Positions 1 through 8,050 of a DNA stretch of 64,000 bases are shown here, piece after piece. Position 1 is the first letter of the stretch, and each line of letters opens with the position of its first letter. Under the pieces are notes generated by a model. The model did not search any database, was not told the DNA's origin, and saw nothing but the letters and a program-made list of their open reading frames with translations. Origin of the DNA: Polaribacter sargassicola (lineage in GTDB: Bacteria; Bacteroidota; Bacteroidia; Flavobacteriales; Flavobacteriaceae); contig NZ_JAHDAU010000001.1 of assembly GCF_021991835.1 (NCBI RefSeq), positions 124,001-188,000 of the forward strand. Direction: 5' to 3'. Position numbers and translations under genes: made by a program.

Positions 1-1
1 C

Positions 2-2293
2 CTAGGAATGATGGGAGATTCTGCAGATAATATTCCTGGCTTACCTGGCGTTGGAGAAAAAACTGCCAAAAAGTTTTTAGCTGCGTACGGCTCTATGGAA
101 AACCTTTTAGCAAATACACACGAGCTAAAAGGTAAAATGAAAGAGAAAATTGAAGCAAACGGAGAATTAGGTTTACTTTCTAAAAAATTGGCAACAATTA
201 TGCTAGATGTTCCGGTAACTTTTGATGCTCATGACTTTACTTTAGACCAACCTGATAAAGAAAAAGTAACTGAAATTTTTAACGATTTAGAGTTTAGAAA
301 TTTATTAACCAATTTCTTACGTACTTTTAATACAGAAGAAACCACAACTTCTACAGATGTCACTTCGAGCGCAGTCGAGAAGACTCCAGCTAAAAAAACT
401 ACTCCAAAAACAGAAGGTCAGTTTGATTTATTTGCTGCTCCAGGAACCGGAAGTGTTTCTGAAGAAGAAAGTTTATCTGGTTTTAAAAACATTAAAAATA
501 CCGATCATTTTTACCAACATATAGATTCTCCTTTCTCAAGAAAATTATTATTAAAAAAGTTGATGCAACAAACTTCTGTTTGTTTTGATACAGAAACCAC
601 AGGTTTAAGAGCTTTAGAAGTTGAGTTAATCGGAATTGCTTTTTCTTTTGAAGCAGGAAAAGGTTATTATGTTTCTTTTCCAGAAGACCAAGAAGAAACA
701 AAAATTATTTTAGAAGAATTTAGACCGTTTTTTGAAAGTGAAATCGAAAAAATTGGTCATAATTTAAAATATGATATCAAAGTTTTATCAAACTATAACA
801 TGCCCGTAAAAGGGAAGTTGTTTGATACCATGATTGCGCATTATTTAATAAACCCAGACATGCGTCATAATATGGATGTTTTGGCAGAAACCTATTTAAA
901 TTATCAACCAGTTTCTATTGTAGAATTGATTGGTAAAAAAGGGAAAAATCAACTTTCTATGCGTGTTGTGCCAATTGCAGACCAAACAGAATATGCAGTA
1001 GAAGATGCAGACATTACATTTCAATTAAAAGAACATTTTACCAAGGAACTAGAAACAGGTAATGTTACCAAACTTTTTAATGATATAGAATTACCTTTGG
1101 TTTCTGTTTTAACAGCCATGGAAATTGAAGGAATTAACGTAAACATCGATTTCTTAAAAGAGTTATCTGTTACCTTAACGGATGACATAAATCAACTAGA
1201 AAAGAGTATTTACGAACAAGCAGGCGAAGAATTTAACATTGCTTCTCCAAAACAATTGGGTATTGTTTTGTTCGAAAACATGAAGTTGGTAGATAAGCCT
1301 AAAAAAACAAAAACAGGTCAATATAAAACCGGAGAAGATATTTTATCGTTCTTAGAAAAAGACCACCAAATTATTAGAGATATTAAAGCATATCGTCAAT
1401 ATAAAAAATTACAAAGCACCTATGTTGATGCGTTGCCAAATGAAGTAAACCCTAAAACAGGAAGAATTCATACAGAATACATGCAAGCTGTTGCGGCAAC
1501 TGGTAGATTGAGTTCTAACAATCCTAATTTACAAAACATACCTATTAGAACAGAACGTGGTAGAGAAGTAAGAAAATCTTTTGTACCAAGAGATGAAAAT
1601 TATGTTTTATTAGCTGCAGATTATTCTCAGATAGAATTAAGAATTATTGCTGCTTTAAGTGAAGAAGAAACTATGATTGATGCTTTTAAAAACGGAGAAG
1701 ATATTCATGCTTCTACTGCAGCAAAAGTGTTTAATGTTCCTTTAAATGAAGTTACTCGAGAGCAAAGAAGTAACGCAAAAACAGTTAATTTTGGTATTAT
1801 TTATGGTGTTTCGGCTTTTGGTTTAAGCAATCAAACCGATTTATCTAGAGGAGAAGCCAAAGAATTAATTGATACGTATTATGAAACGTATCCGAAGTTA
1901 AAAGCATACATGTCTGCACAAGTAGATTTTGCTAGAGAAAACGGTTATGTAGAAACAGTTTTAAAAAGACGTAGATATTTAAAAGATATAGATTCTAGAA
2001 ACGCAATGGTAAGATCTGGTGCAGAACGTAATGCTGTAAATGCACCAATACAAGGTTCTGCTGCAGATATTATAAAGTTAGCAATGATTAATATTTACAA
2101 CCGTTTTGAAAAAGAAGGTTTTAAATCTAAAATGCTATTGCAAGTACATGATGAATTGGTTTTTGATGCACATAAAGACGAGCTAGAAACCATAAAACCA
2201 ATTATAAAGGAAGAAATGGAAAATGCTTTTAAAATGAGTGTTCCGTTGGATGTAGAAATGGGAATTGGAGAAAACTGGTTACAAGCACATTAA
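2..2293 (+). CDS. polA: DNA polymerase I, 5' end cut off by the window
   Basis: The frame is already open at base 2 and runs off the left edge, so the start codon and most of the 5'-3' exonuclease lie outside. The visible part begins in the helix-three-turn-helix of that nuclease (MGDSADNIPG, GVGEKTA). A linker, a 3'-5' exonuclease and a family A polymerase follow. Proofreading residues look intact (DTETTG near fragment residue 194, GHNLKYD, YAVEDAD near 329). So do polymerase motifs A (DYSQIELR, about 538), B (KTVNFGIIYG, about 592) and C (QVHDEL, about 712). The enzyme fills gaps and removes primers in replication and repair. The linker carries an in-frame palindromic repeat (356-385) that encodes TSSAVEKT. 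A small unknown gene starts 3 bases after the stop. Confidence 0.97.
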   Translation, partial: LGMMGDSADNIPGLPGVGEKTAKKFLAAYGSMENLLANTHELKGKMKEKIEANGELGLLSKKLATIMLDVPVTFDAHDFTLDQPDKEKVTEIFNDLEFRNLLTNFLRTFNTEETTTSTDVTSSAVEKTPAKKTTPKTEGQFDLFAAPGTGSVSEEESLSGFKNIKNTDHFYQHIDSPFSRKLLLKKLMQQTSVCFDTETTGLRALEVELIGIAFSFEAGKGYYVSFPEDQEETKIILEEFRPFFESEIEKIGHNLKYDIKVLSNYNMPVKGKLFDTMIAHYLINPDMRHNMDVLAETYLNYQPVSIVELIGKKGKNQLSMRVVPIADQTEYAVEDADITFQLKEHFTKELETGNVTKLFNDIELPLVSVLTAMEIEGINVNIDFLKELSVTLTDDINQLEKSIYEQAGEEFNIASPKQLGIVLFENMKLVDKPKKTKTGQYKTGEDILSFLEKDHQIIRDIKAYRQYKKLQSTYVDALPNEVNPKTGRIHTEYMQAVAATGRLSSNNPNLQNIPIRTERGREVRKSFVPRDENYVLLAADYSQIELRIIAALSEEETMIDAFKNGEDIHASTAAKVFNVPLNEVTREQRSNAKTVNFGIIYGVSAFGLSNQTDLSRGEAKELIDTYYETYPKLKAYMSAQVDFARENGYVETVLKRRRYLKDIDSRNAMVRSGAERNAVNAPIQGSAADIIKLAMINIYNRFEKEGFKSKMLLQVHDELVFDAHKDELETIKPIIKEEMENAFKMSVPLDVEMGIGENWLQAH
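356..385 (+). repeat. Dispersed palindromic repeat, in frame inside polA
   Basis: Core TCGAGCGCAGTCGA with flanks CACT and GAAG. It is read in frame as VTSSAVEKT in the linker between the 5'-3' and 3'-5' exonuclease domains. The same core occurs at six other places between 26.8 and 30.9 kb. The flavobacterial repeat family is inferred from these matches. Confidence 0.75.
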
Positions 2294-2296
2294 AAC

Positions 2297-2683
2297 ATGG
2301 AGTTAGATTATATAGAAAACATTGACGGACACGACCAAGACATTGTACGTTTGTACAATTTTAACAAAGAAGAAGCTATTTTATTTAGAGATTTGTTGGT
2401 TGAAACTGTTATTATAAAAAAACAAAAGTTAGATTTATCTAAAGTAGATTTTATAGAACCTAGAAATTGCAATTTAATTTTAGGTTTGTTTAAAACAGAT
2501 GAAGGTATTTTAACCAAAGACAATCAAACTTTTTTTTGCATTTTAACGTTAGAGGGTTTTACAAATATGATAAAATTGATAGAACCTTTTTGTAAAAAAG
2601 ACTCTAGATCTTATCAATATTTATATGAAATAGATAATCCTATTGATTTGCTATTTTGCCCTTCTGCTAATTATGTAGATTAA
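2297..2683 (+). CDS. Conserved-looking hypothetical protein next to polA
   Basis: 128 residues, no signal peptide or membrane segment, so probably cytoplasmic. It starts with ATG 3 bases after the polA stop and is probably co-transcribed and translationally coupled with it. The sequence is a mixed alpha/beta pattern with many acidic and aromatic residues. I recognise no domain or catalytic motif. A strong hairpin terminator follows 24 bases after the stop, which supports a real gene at the end of the polA transcript. Its function is unknown; a role linked to polA would rest on position alone. Confidence 0.8.
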   Translation: MELDYIENIDGHDQDIVRLYNFNKEEAILFRDLLVETVIIKKQKLDLSKVDFIEPRNCNLILGLFKTDEGILTKDNQTFFCILTLEGFTNMIKLIEPFCKKDSRSYQYLYEIDNPIDLLFCPSANYVD

Positions 2684-2707
2684 AATTTATAATACTTTTT
2701 AAACAAA

Positions 2708-2748
2708 AAAAGAGGCAGATTCAAAAGAATCTGCCTCTTTTGGTAATT
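2708..2748. terminator. Bidirectional intrinsic terminator
   Basis: Perfect 15-bp stem (2708-2722 with 2727-2741), loop AAAA, A-run on the left and T-run on the right. It lies between two convergent genes (ends at 2683 and 2778) and can serve both. Confidence 0.85.
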
Positions 2749-2777
2749 GTAAACATTACAACTACCATCCCCTTTAC

Positions 2778-3374
2778 CTATTTATTTTTTAACTCTTCAT
2801 GAAATTCTTCTACAATGTTTTCATGTTTTTTTGTGTAAGCTGCCACAGTTTCATCTAAAGTTTCTTTTAACTCATCAAATTTATCAGAAAGAGCCTCTAA
2901 GTTTTTTTCTACTTCGCTTTCTGTATCTTCATTATCGTCCACTAATTCTCTATATTCTTCTTGTACAGCTTCTACATCTTCTAAAACCTCTTCTGTTTTT
3001 AACCATTCTGGAATTGTGTTAGCTAAGTTTTCCATTCTGTCATTTAAGTTAATTACATTCTTTTCTACAGTAATGTATTCTTTATCTTTAAAGCTTTCTA
3101 ATTCTGCATTAACTTCAGTATAATTAGACCAATCATCAAAACCTACAATTCCTTTTGCATTAATATCGTAGATAATAGTTCTACCATCTTTCATTGTATA
3201 TTTATGTGTTTTTACAGCATCTTTTTCTTCTGTGTGTTCATCAATCAATTTAGCCACTTCTTCTTTTGTTTCAGAAGTTTTATTTTTTACTTTGTTACAA
3301 GAAACAAAGGCTAAACTAAAAACAGTTAATGTAATGGCTAATGTTTTAAATAAATTTATTTTCTTAGTTTTCAT
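2778..3374 (-). CDS. Coiled-coil lipoprotein of unknown function
   Basis: 198 residues. The N-terminus is a lipoprotein signal: basic MKTKK, a hydrophobic stretch, then lipobox LAFVSC with the cysteine near residue 26. The mature part is very acidic and lysine-rich. It has a small region around residues 55-110 (YTMKDGRTIIYDINAKG) and a long heptad-like helix in the C-terminal half. Probably anchored in the periplasmic or outer membrane. The gene is monocistronic: a -7 box TAGTTTTG lies at 3399-3406 and a terminator at 2708-2748. I do not recognise the family. Confidence 0.85.
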   Translation of the reverse strand: MKTKKINLFKTLAITLTVFSLAFVSCNKVKNKTSETKEEVAKLIDEHTEEKDAVKTHKYTMKDGRTIIYDINAKGIVGFDDWSNYTEVNAELESFKDKEYITVEKNVINLNDRMENLANTIPEWLKTEEVLEDVEAVQEEYRELVDDNEDTESEVEKNLEALSDKFDELKETLDETVAAYTKKHENIVEEFHEELKNK

Positions 3375-3398
3375 TGGTATTGTTTTTTAAGTTCATCA

Positions 3399-3406
3399 CA
3401 AAACTA
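3399..3406 (-). promoter_or_regulatory. Bacteroidota -7 box (TAGTTTTG)
   Basis: Matches TAnnTTTG on the minus strand, 25 bases before the ATG of the coiled-coil lipoprotein gene. No clear -33 TTG at the usual distance. Confidence 0.5.
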
Positions 3407-3557
3407 TAAGAATAAAAAAAGAGGCTTTAACTCAAATAACATTTACTTTAACTCTTATCATAAAAGTTAAAATAATTTCTAATTAGTAGGGTTTTACTAC
3501 TTTTATCAAAATTATAAATGAAAACAACTTTTAAGTATTCTTACTAACTTTAAAAAA

Positions 3558-4364
3558 ATGAAAACTTTTAAACTCTTAATTCTTCTTGCCATTTTTACTT
3601 CTTGCTCTAAAAACATTTATAAAATTTCTAAAAAAGAATATAATAAAGAAGCCAGAAAATTAGGAAAATCTCTTATTAAAATTACTCCAGACACTATAGA
3701 CAATAGAATATCTGATGTTATAAAGTCTCAGAATTTTAATTTAAGAAAACCCAATTTAATTGTTATACATCATACAGCACAAGATAGTTGCCAACAAACT
3801 TATAAAACCTTTGCTTTAGAGCGCACACAAGTAAGCTCTCATTACGTAATTTGTGATGACGGAACTATCACCCAAATGCTTAACGATTTAGTGAGAGGTT
3901 GGCACGCCGGCGGCGGAAGTTGGGGTACAAACACAGATATTAATAGTGTTTCTATTGGTATAGAATTAGACAACGATGGTAAAGAACCTTTTTCTTATGC
4001 ACAGATTAATAGCTTGGTTGCTTTACTTAAAAAACTAACTACAAAATATAAAATACCTACTAACAACGTTGTTGGTCATTCAGACATTGCTCCTGGAAGA
4101 AAAACAGATCCTAGCGCATTATTTCCTTGGAAAGCTTTATCGCAAAGTGGTTTTGGAATTTGGTATGATGAAGATAAACTTAAAGACGTAAAACTACCTT
4201 TAGACTTCAATTATAATTTTGCATTAAAATACATTGGTTACAATACTAGTAATATAAAAAATGCCATTTACTCTTTTAAACTTAGATTTAACTCAGATGA
4301 AGTATCACATGAGTTAACCGAAAAAGATAAAAAAATATTGTTTTTACTGATGGATGAAATTTAA
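3558..4364 (+). CDS. N-acetylmuramoyl-L-alanine amidase, lipoprotein (Amidase_2 fold)
   Basis: 268 residues. A short lipoprotein signal ends at lipobox IFTSC (Cys16). The Amidase_2/PGRP domain follows. It contains LIVIHHTAQD with the first zinc histidine at about 71, the HYVICDDGTI strand, and GHSDIAPGRKTDP near residues 173-185 with the second zinc histidine and the conserved Lys/Asp. By family, it cleaves the bond between N-acetylmuramic acid and the L-Ala of the stem peptide, in the periplasm or at the outer membrane (AmiD-like). About 70 residues beyond the domain are unassigned. The ATG follows a variant -7 box (TAACTTTA). A 20-bp hairpin lies downstream. Confidence 0.92.
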   Translation: MKTFKLLILLAIFTSCSKNIYKISKKEYNKEARKLGKSLIKITPDTIDNRISDVIKSQNFNLRKPNLIVIHHTAQDSCQQTYKTFALERTQVSSHYVICDDGTITQMLNDLVRGWHAGGGSWGTNTDINSVSIGIELDNDGKEPFSYAQINSLVALLKKLTTKYKIPTNNVVGHSDIAPGRKTDPSALFPWKALSQSGFGIWYDEDKLKDVKLPLDFNYNFALKYIGYNTSNIKNAIYSFKLRFNSDEVSHELTEKDKKILFLLMDEI

Positions 4365-4422
4365 ACAAATAAGAATTTCTATACTATTAATTTAGCTTAC
4401 CTTAACAAGAACGTCTTCTAAA

Positions 4423-4466
4423 ATTTATATTTTTTTCTTAATAAATATTAAGAAAAAAATATAAAT
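4423..4466. terminator. Perfect 20-bp A+T hairpin, probable terminator
   Basis: Arms 4423-4442 and 4447-4466 are exact reverse complements with a 4-base loop AAAT. It lies 58 bases after the amidase stop. Both strands present a U-rich arm, so termination is the simplest reading. Confidence 0.55.
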
Positions 4467-4651
4467 ATATTCATTCTATAAAATGATGTAATTAAACTTT
4501 TTTCAACAAAAAAAAGAGAGGAAAAATTTACTTACAAAAAATTGATGACCGCTGGAATTTAAGCAAAAAATTACGAGAAAAACTATAGTAAATTACCACA
4601 AATAAGTACTAAAATAACCCTTAATTTATCACTGTTTTTTTCAATCTTTTT

Positions 4652-4684
4652 TTTACAAAACTTTAACATTCTAAATTATTTTCG
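4652..4684 (+). promoter_or_regulatory. Direct repeat TTTACA-N5-TTAACA before a -7-like box
   Basis: TTTACA (4652-4657) and TTAACA (4663-4668) are 11 bases apart start to start, 8 bases before TATTTTCG (4677-4684). The same spacing appears upstream of the genes starting at 43224 and 46182. The layout suits an activator bound at -35. This is inference. Confidence 0.4.
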
Positions 4685-4727
4685 AGCATTATTTACAGTT
4701 TACATTCGCTAAAAAACTCAAAAAAAA

Positions 4728-6962
4728 GTGGAAAAAAACTTCATTTCACCCGTTGTCTTTTTTAGACTATTACTAATATTTTGTATCTCTTTTTCATGTA
4801 AATATTCATACGCGCAAAATGATATTTCTGTAAAATATGTAGACAATAACAAGTTTAAAATAGATGGTGTACTAGATGAAGTTATGTGGCAAAATACAAC
4901 ACCTTCAAGTAATTTTAATGAATACTTTCCTGCCGATAATAAATTAGCAAATTATCAAACCGAAATAAGAATGCTTTATAATGAAGAATTCTTATACATC
5001 GGAATTAAAGCAGATGCTCCTGGTAAAAAATACAGAACTCCATCTTTCGAAAGAGATTTTAGTATTAGCGGTGCAGATATTATCAATTTAATGTTTGATA
5101 CTTATAGTGATCGTGCAAATGCATTTTTATTTGGTATCAATCCTTTTGGAGTTTTAAGAGAGGGTATTATTTATGGAGGAGGAATTTCTGGAGAACTCGA
5201 TTTAAATTGGAATACAAAATGGATTGGAGAATCTAAAATACATGATGATTATTTTATCTCTGAAGTAAGAATACCAATGTCTGCCTTTAAATTTACCGAA
5301 GGTGTAGATAGATGGAAGTTTTCTGCCATGAGATCAGACACGCAATCTAACACCAAAAGTTCTTGGTCTAGAGTTCCTCAAAATCAAAATCAACTAAACC
5401 TTGGTTATTTTGGCGATATGATTTTCGAAAAACCACTAAAGCAAACCAAAAGTCCACTTTCTGTAATTCCATATATTACACCTTCTTATAGTAAAGACTA
5501 CGTAAACAACGAAGAATCTTTTAATTTTAAGACAGGTTTTGATGCTAAAATTCCGGTACAAAATAGCTTTATGCTAGACTTAACTATAAATCCAGATTTT
5601 TCTAGTGAAGATGTAGTTTCTAGTCAGAATAACGTTACTCAATTTGAAATTATACAAGACGAAACTAGACAGTTTTTTATTGATAATGGAGATTTATTTA
5701 ACAGATTTGGTCTTTCTGGTAATGCAATTCCTTTTTACTCTAGACGTGTTGGTGTAGATACTGATAGAAACGGAAATACCATTATTGTACCAGTTAATGC
5801 CGGAGCTAAATTTACAGGTAAAATAAATAATAAACTAAGAGTTGGTCTTTTAGATGTACAAACTGGTGGAGATGAAAAAGAAGAAATTTCTGCAAATAAC
5901 AATTTAGTTATAGCTGCAGAACAAAGAATTTTTAACAAATCTACCATTGGGTTCTTTTTTGTAAACAGACAAGCAACTAATTATAAAGAAACACATACAA
6001 AAACTAAATACAATAGAATTGTTGGTACAGATTTAAAATTCTATTCTAAAGACAATAGTTTTGATGCTCAAGTATTTCTTCATAAATCATTTACACCTGG
6101 CATAGAAACTAATGCAATTTCTGCTGGTACAGATATAACATTAGAAAAGCGTAAATACACCTTAAATTTTAATAGCCAGTATTTAAACGAAGGCTTTAAG
6201 GCAGATTTAGGTTATTTAAAACGTACAGATGTTGTAAGAGCAAATCCTTATGGAGATTTTAAAATGTATCCTACTTCTGATGCTATAAATACAATTGTAT
6301 TAAGTTTAAGTCACAATTCTTACTGGAAAGCTTCTGAAGATATGTTACTTACAGAATCTTATAACACAGCAGGCGGAACCGTTAATTTTACAAACGGAAC
6401 TATGTTAGGATTATCTGGTACAAATAGCTACATATACTTAACAAAACCATTTGATCCTGTTCGTACATCAGAAAACGCAACTCCATTACCAATTGGAGGT
6501 TATGATACCAACGAGTTAAAACTAAGCTTTAGATCTGATAAAAGAAAAGCTCTTTGGACCGAAGGATCTGTAAAATATGGAAGTTTTTACTTTGGTAATA
6601 AATTTACATCAGACGTTACATTTCAATACAGATATCAACCATTTTTTACTGTTTCATTACAAGCACAATATGATGATATTCAGTTGCCTGAACCTTATTC
6701 ATCAGGAAAATTATGGTACTTAGGCCCTACTTTTAACCTTACATTTAGTAAAAACATTTTCTTTAACACAGATATACAATACAGTTCTCAAGCAGAAAGT
6801 TTTTTATTAGTATCTAGATTACAGTGGAGATACGCACCTCTTTCTGATATTTTCTTAACATATACCGATGTAAAAACAACTTCTCCTATAGATCCTGTTC
6901 AAAAAGGTATTTTCTTAAAAATTAATTATTGGTTTGATATCAATAGAAAAAACAAATCATAA
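4728..6962 (+). CDS. DUF5916-type outer-membrane protein with N-terminal CBM9-like domain
   Basis: 744 residues, GTG start. No in-frame ATG occurs before the mature domain, and the GTG is followed directly by a signal peptide ending near SYAQN. Residues about 35-240 look like a CBM9-type carbohydrate-binding domain (FKIDGVLDEVMW, YIGIKADAPG). The rest is rich in alternating beta strands ending in an aromatic C-terminus, as in the DUF5916 family, which looks like an outer-membrane barrel. The substrate is unknown. The gene stands alone, with a 13-bp terminator after it and a direct-repeat operator candidate before it (4652-4668). Confidence 0.85.
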   Translation: MEKNFISPVVFFRLLLIFCISFSCKYSYAQNDISVKYVDNNKFKIDGVLDEVMWQNTTPSSNFNEYFPADNKLANYQTEIRMLYNEEFLYIGIKADAPGKKYRTPSFERDFSISGADIINLMFDTYSDRANAFLFGINPFGVLREGIIYGGGISGELDLNWNTKWIGESKIHDDYFISEVRIPMSAFKFTEGVDRWKFSAMRSDTQSNTKSSWSRVPQNQNQLNLGYFGDMIFEKPLKQTKSPLSVIPYITPSYSKDYVNNEESFNFKTGFDAKIPVQNSFMLDLTINPDFSSEDVVSSQNNVTQFEIIQDETRQFFIDNGDLFNRFGLSGNAIPFYSRRVGVDTDRNGNTIIVPVNAGAKFTGKINNKLRVGLLDVQTGGDEKEEISANNNLVIAAEQRIFNKSTIGFFFVNRQATNYKETHTKTKYNRIVGTDLKFYSKDNSFDAQVFLHKSFTPGIETNAISAGTDITLEKRKYTLNFNSQYLNEGFKADLGYLKRTDVVRANPYGDFKMYPTSDAINTIVLSLSHNSYWKASEDMLLTESYNTAGGTVNFTNGTMLGLSGTNSYIYLTKPFDPVRTSENATPLPIGGYDTNELKLSFRSDKRKALWTEGSVKYGSFYFGNKFTSDVTFQYRYQPFFTVSLQAQYDDIQLPEPYSSGKLWYLGPTFNLTFSKNIFFNTDIQYSSQAESFLLVSRLQWRYAPLSDIFLTYTDVKTTSPIDPVQKGIFLKINYWFDINRKNKS

Positions 6963-7005
6963 ATAACTACACACTATAAATTAATCTAATTTAGATTCGT
7001 TTAAA

Positions 7006-7040
7006 TAACAAGCTATTTAATTTTTTAAAATAGCTTGTTA
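7006..7040 (+). terminator. Intrinsic terminator after the DUF5916 gene
   Basis: 13-bp perfect stem (7006-7018 with 7028-7040), 9-base T-rich loop, followed by a T-rich stretch. It overlaps the -33 region proposed for sua5. Confidence 0.7.
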
Positions 7041-7066
7041 TGGCTTTATTTTTATGTTTAATTTTG
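7035..7066 (+). promoter_or_regulatory. sua5 promoter (TTG-N21-TAATTTTG)
   Basis: -33 TTG at 7035-7037 and -7 TAATTTTG at 7059-7066, only 8 bases before the ATG at 7075. It overlaps the ATG at 7054. The transcript would be nearly leaderless, which favours the 7075 start. Confidence 0.55.
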
Positions 7067-7074
7067 CACTTATT

Positions 7075-8034
7075 ATGAGCATTATATCTAAAGACATACA
7101 AAAGGCAATAGAGCTATTAAGCAATGATAAATTAGTTGCCATACCAACAGAAACCGTTTATGGTTTAGCAGGTAATATTTTTAGTGAAAAAGCAATAAAA
7201 AGCATTTTTTCTACTAAAAAAAGACCTTTTTTTAATCCGTTAATTGTACACATACCTTCTGTAGATTCTTTAAAAGATATTGTTATTAACGTGCCAGAAA
7301 AAGCACAGTTACTAGCAAATGCTTTTTGGCCAGGATCTATGACTATGGTTTTAAAAAAGAATGAAAAAATTCCTGATTTAATTACAGCTGGTAAAGATAC
7401 CGTAGCTGTACGCGTACCAAATCATCCTGTAACTTTAAGTTTATTAAAACAATTACCTTTTCCTTTAGCAGCACCAAGTGCAAACCCTTTTGGTAGCATT
7501 AGCCCTACAAAACCAGAACATGTAGAACGTTATTTTAAAAATGATATTCAACAAGTTTTAGATGGCGGAGCTTGTACAAACGGAATTGAATCTACTATTA
7601 TTGGTTTTGAAAATGATGAACCAATTATTTACAGATTAGGAGCCTTAGCTTTAGAAGATATAGAAGCTGTTGTTGGCAAAATTTCTATCAAAAACAAAAA
7701 AGAAGAAAGCCCAGATGCACCAGGAATGTTGGCAAGACATTATGCACCTTCTACCAAAACTTTTTTGGTTGATGATATTAGTACAGAAATTAAAAATCAT
7801 TTAGATAAAAAAATTGGTGTATTACCTTTTAAAAACTCTTTAAAAGATGCTTCTCTTACAGAAATTATATTATCAAAAAAAGGTTCTATGCACGAAGCAG
7901 CATCAAAATTATACGACGCTTTACACGAGTTAGATCATTTAAATTTAGATGTAATTATTGCAGAAAGATTTCCTGATAATGGACTAGGAAAATCTATTAA
8001 CGATCGTTTGCAACGCGCAACTTTTAGCTTGTAA
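7075..8034 (+). CDS. sua5: L-threonylcarbamoyladenylate synthase (Sua5/TsaC family)
   Basis: About 319 residues from ATG 7075. An upstream ATG at 7054 lies inside or before the -7 box and is disfavoured. The enzyme makes threonylcarbamoyl-AMP from threonine, bicarbonate and ATP for the t6A37 modification of ANN-decoding tRNAs. The YrdC-like domain shows IPTETVYGLAG, the substrate-binding KKRPFFNPLIVH and the PSAN motif. The linker SPDAPGMLARHYAPS and a C-terminal Sua5 domain follow, so this is the long Sua5 form rather than short TsaC. A pseudouridine synthase gene starts 17 bases after the stop, so two RNA-modification genes may share a transcript. Confidence 0.95.
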   Translation: MSIISKDIQKAIELLSNDKLVAIPTETVYGLAGNIFSEKAIKSIFSTKKRPFFNPLIVHIPSVDSLKDIVINVPEKAQLLANAFWPGSMTMVLKKNEKIPDLITAGKDTVAVRVPNHPVTLSLLKQLPFPLAAPSANPFGSISPTKPEHVERYFKNDIQQVLDGGACTNGIESTIIGFENDEPIIYRLGALALEDIEAVVGKISIKNKKEESPDAPGMLARHYAPSTKTFLVDDISTEIKNHLDKKIGVLPFKNSLKDASLTEIILSKKGSMHEAASKLYDALHELDHLNLDVIIAERFPDNGLGKSINDRLQRATFSL

Positions 8035-8050
8035 TTTATAATTTTAAAGT

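Larger units (their letters stand above)
4365..4727. other. Gene-free 363-bp region: hairpin, direct repeat and promoter
   Basis: Holds the terminator-like hairpin at 4423-4466, the direct repeat at 4652-4668 and a -7-like TATTTTCG at 4677-4684. I saw no coding signal in it. Confidence 0.6.

Noticed and set aside
492..701. Small antisense frames inside polA, gldE, ileS and other long genes
   Set aside because: They have no domain or signal of their own and lie entirely within real genes on the other strand.
7054..7074. ATG at 7054 as the sua5 start
   Set aside because: It overlaps the -7 box, and the extra residues MFNFALI are not typical of Sua5.
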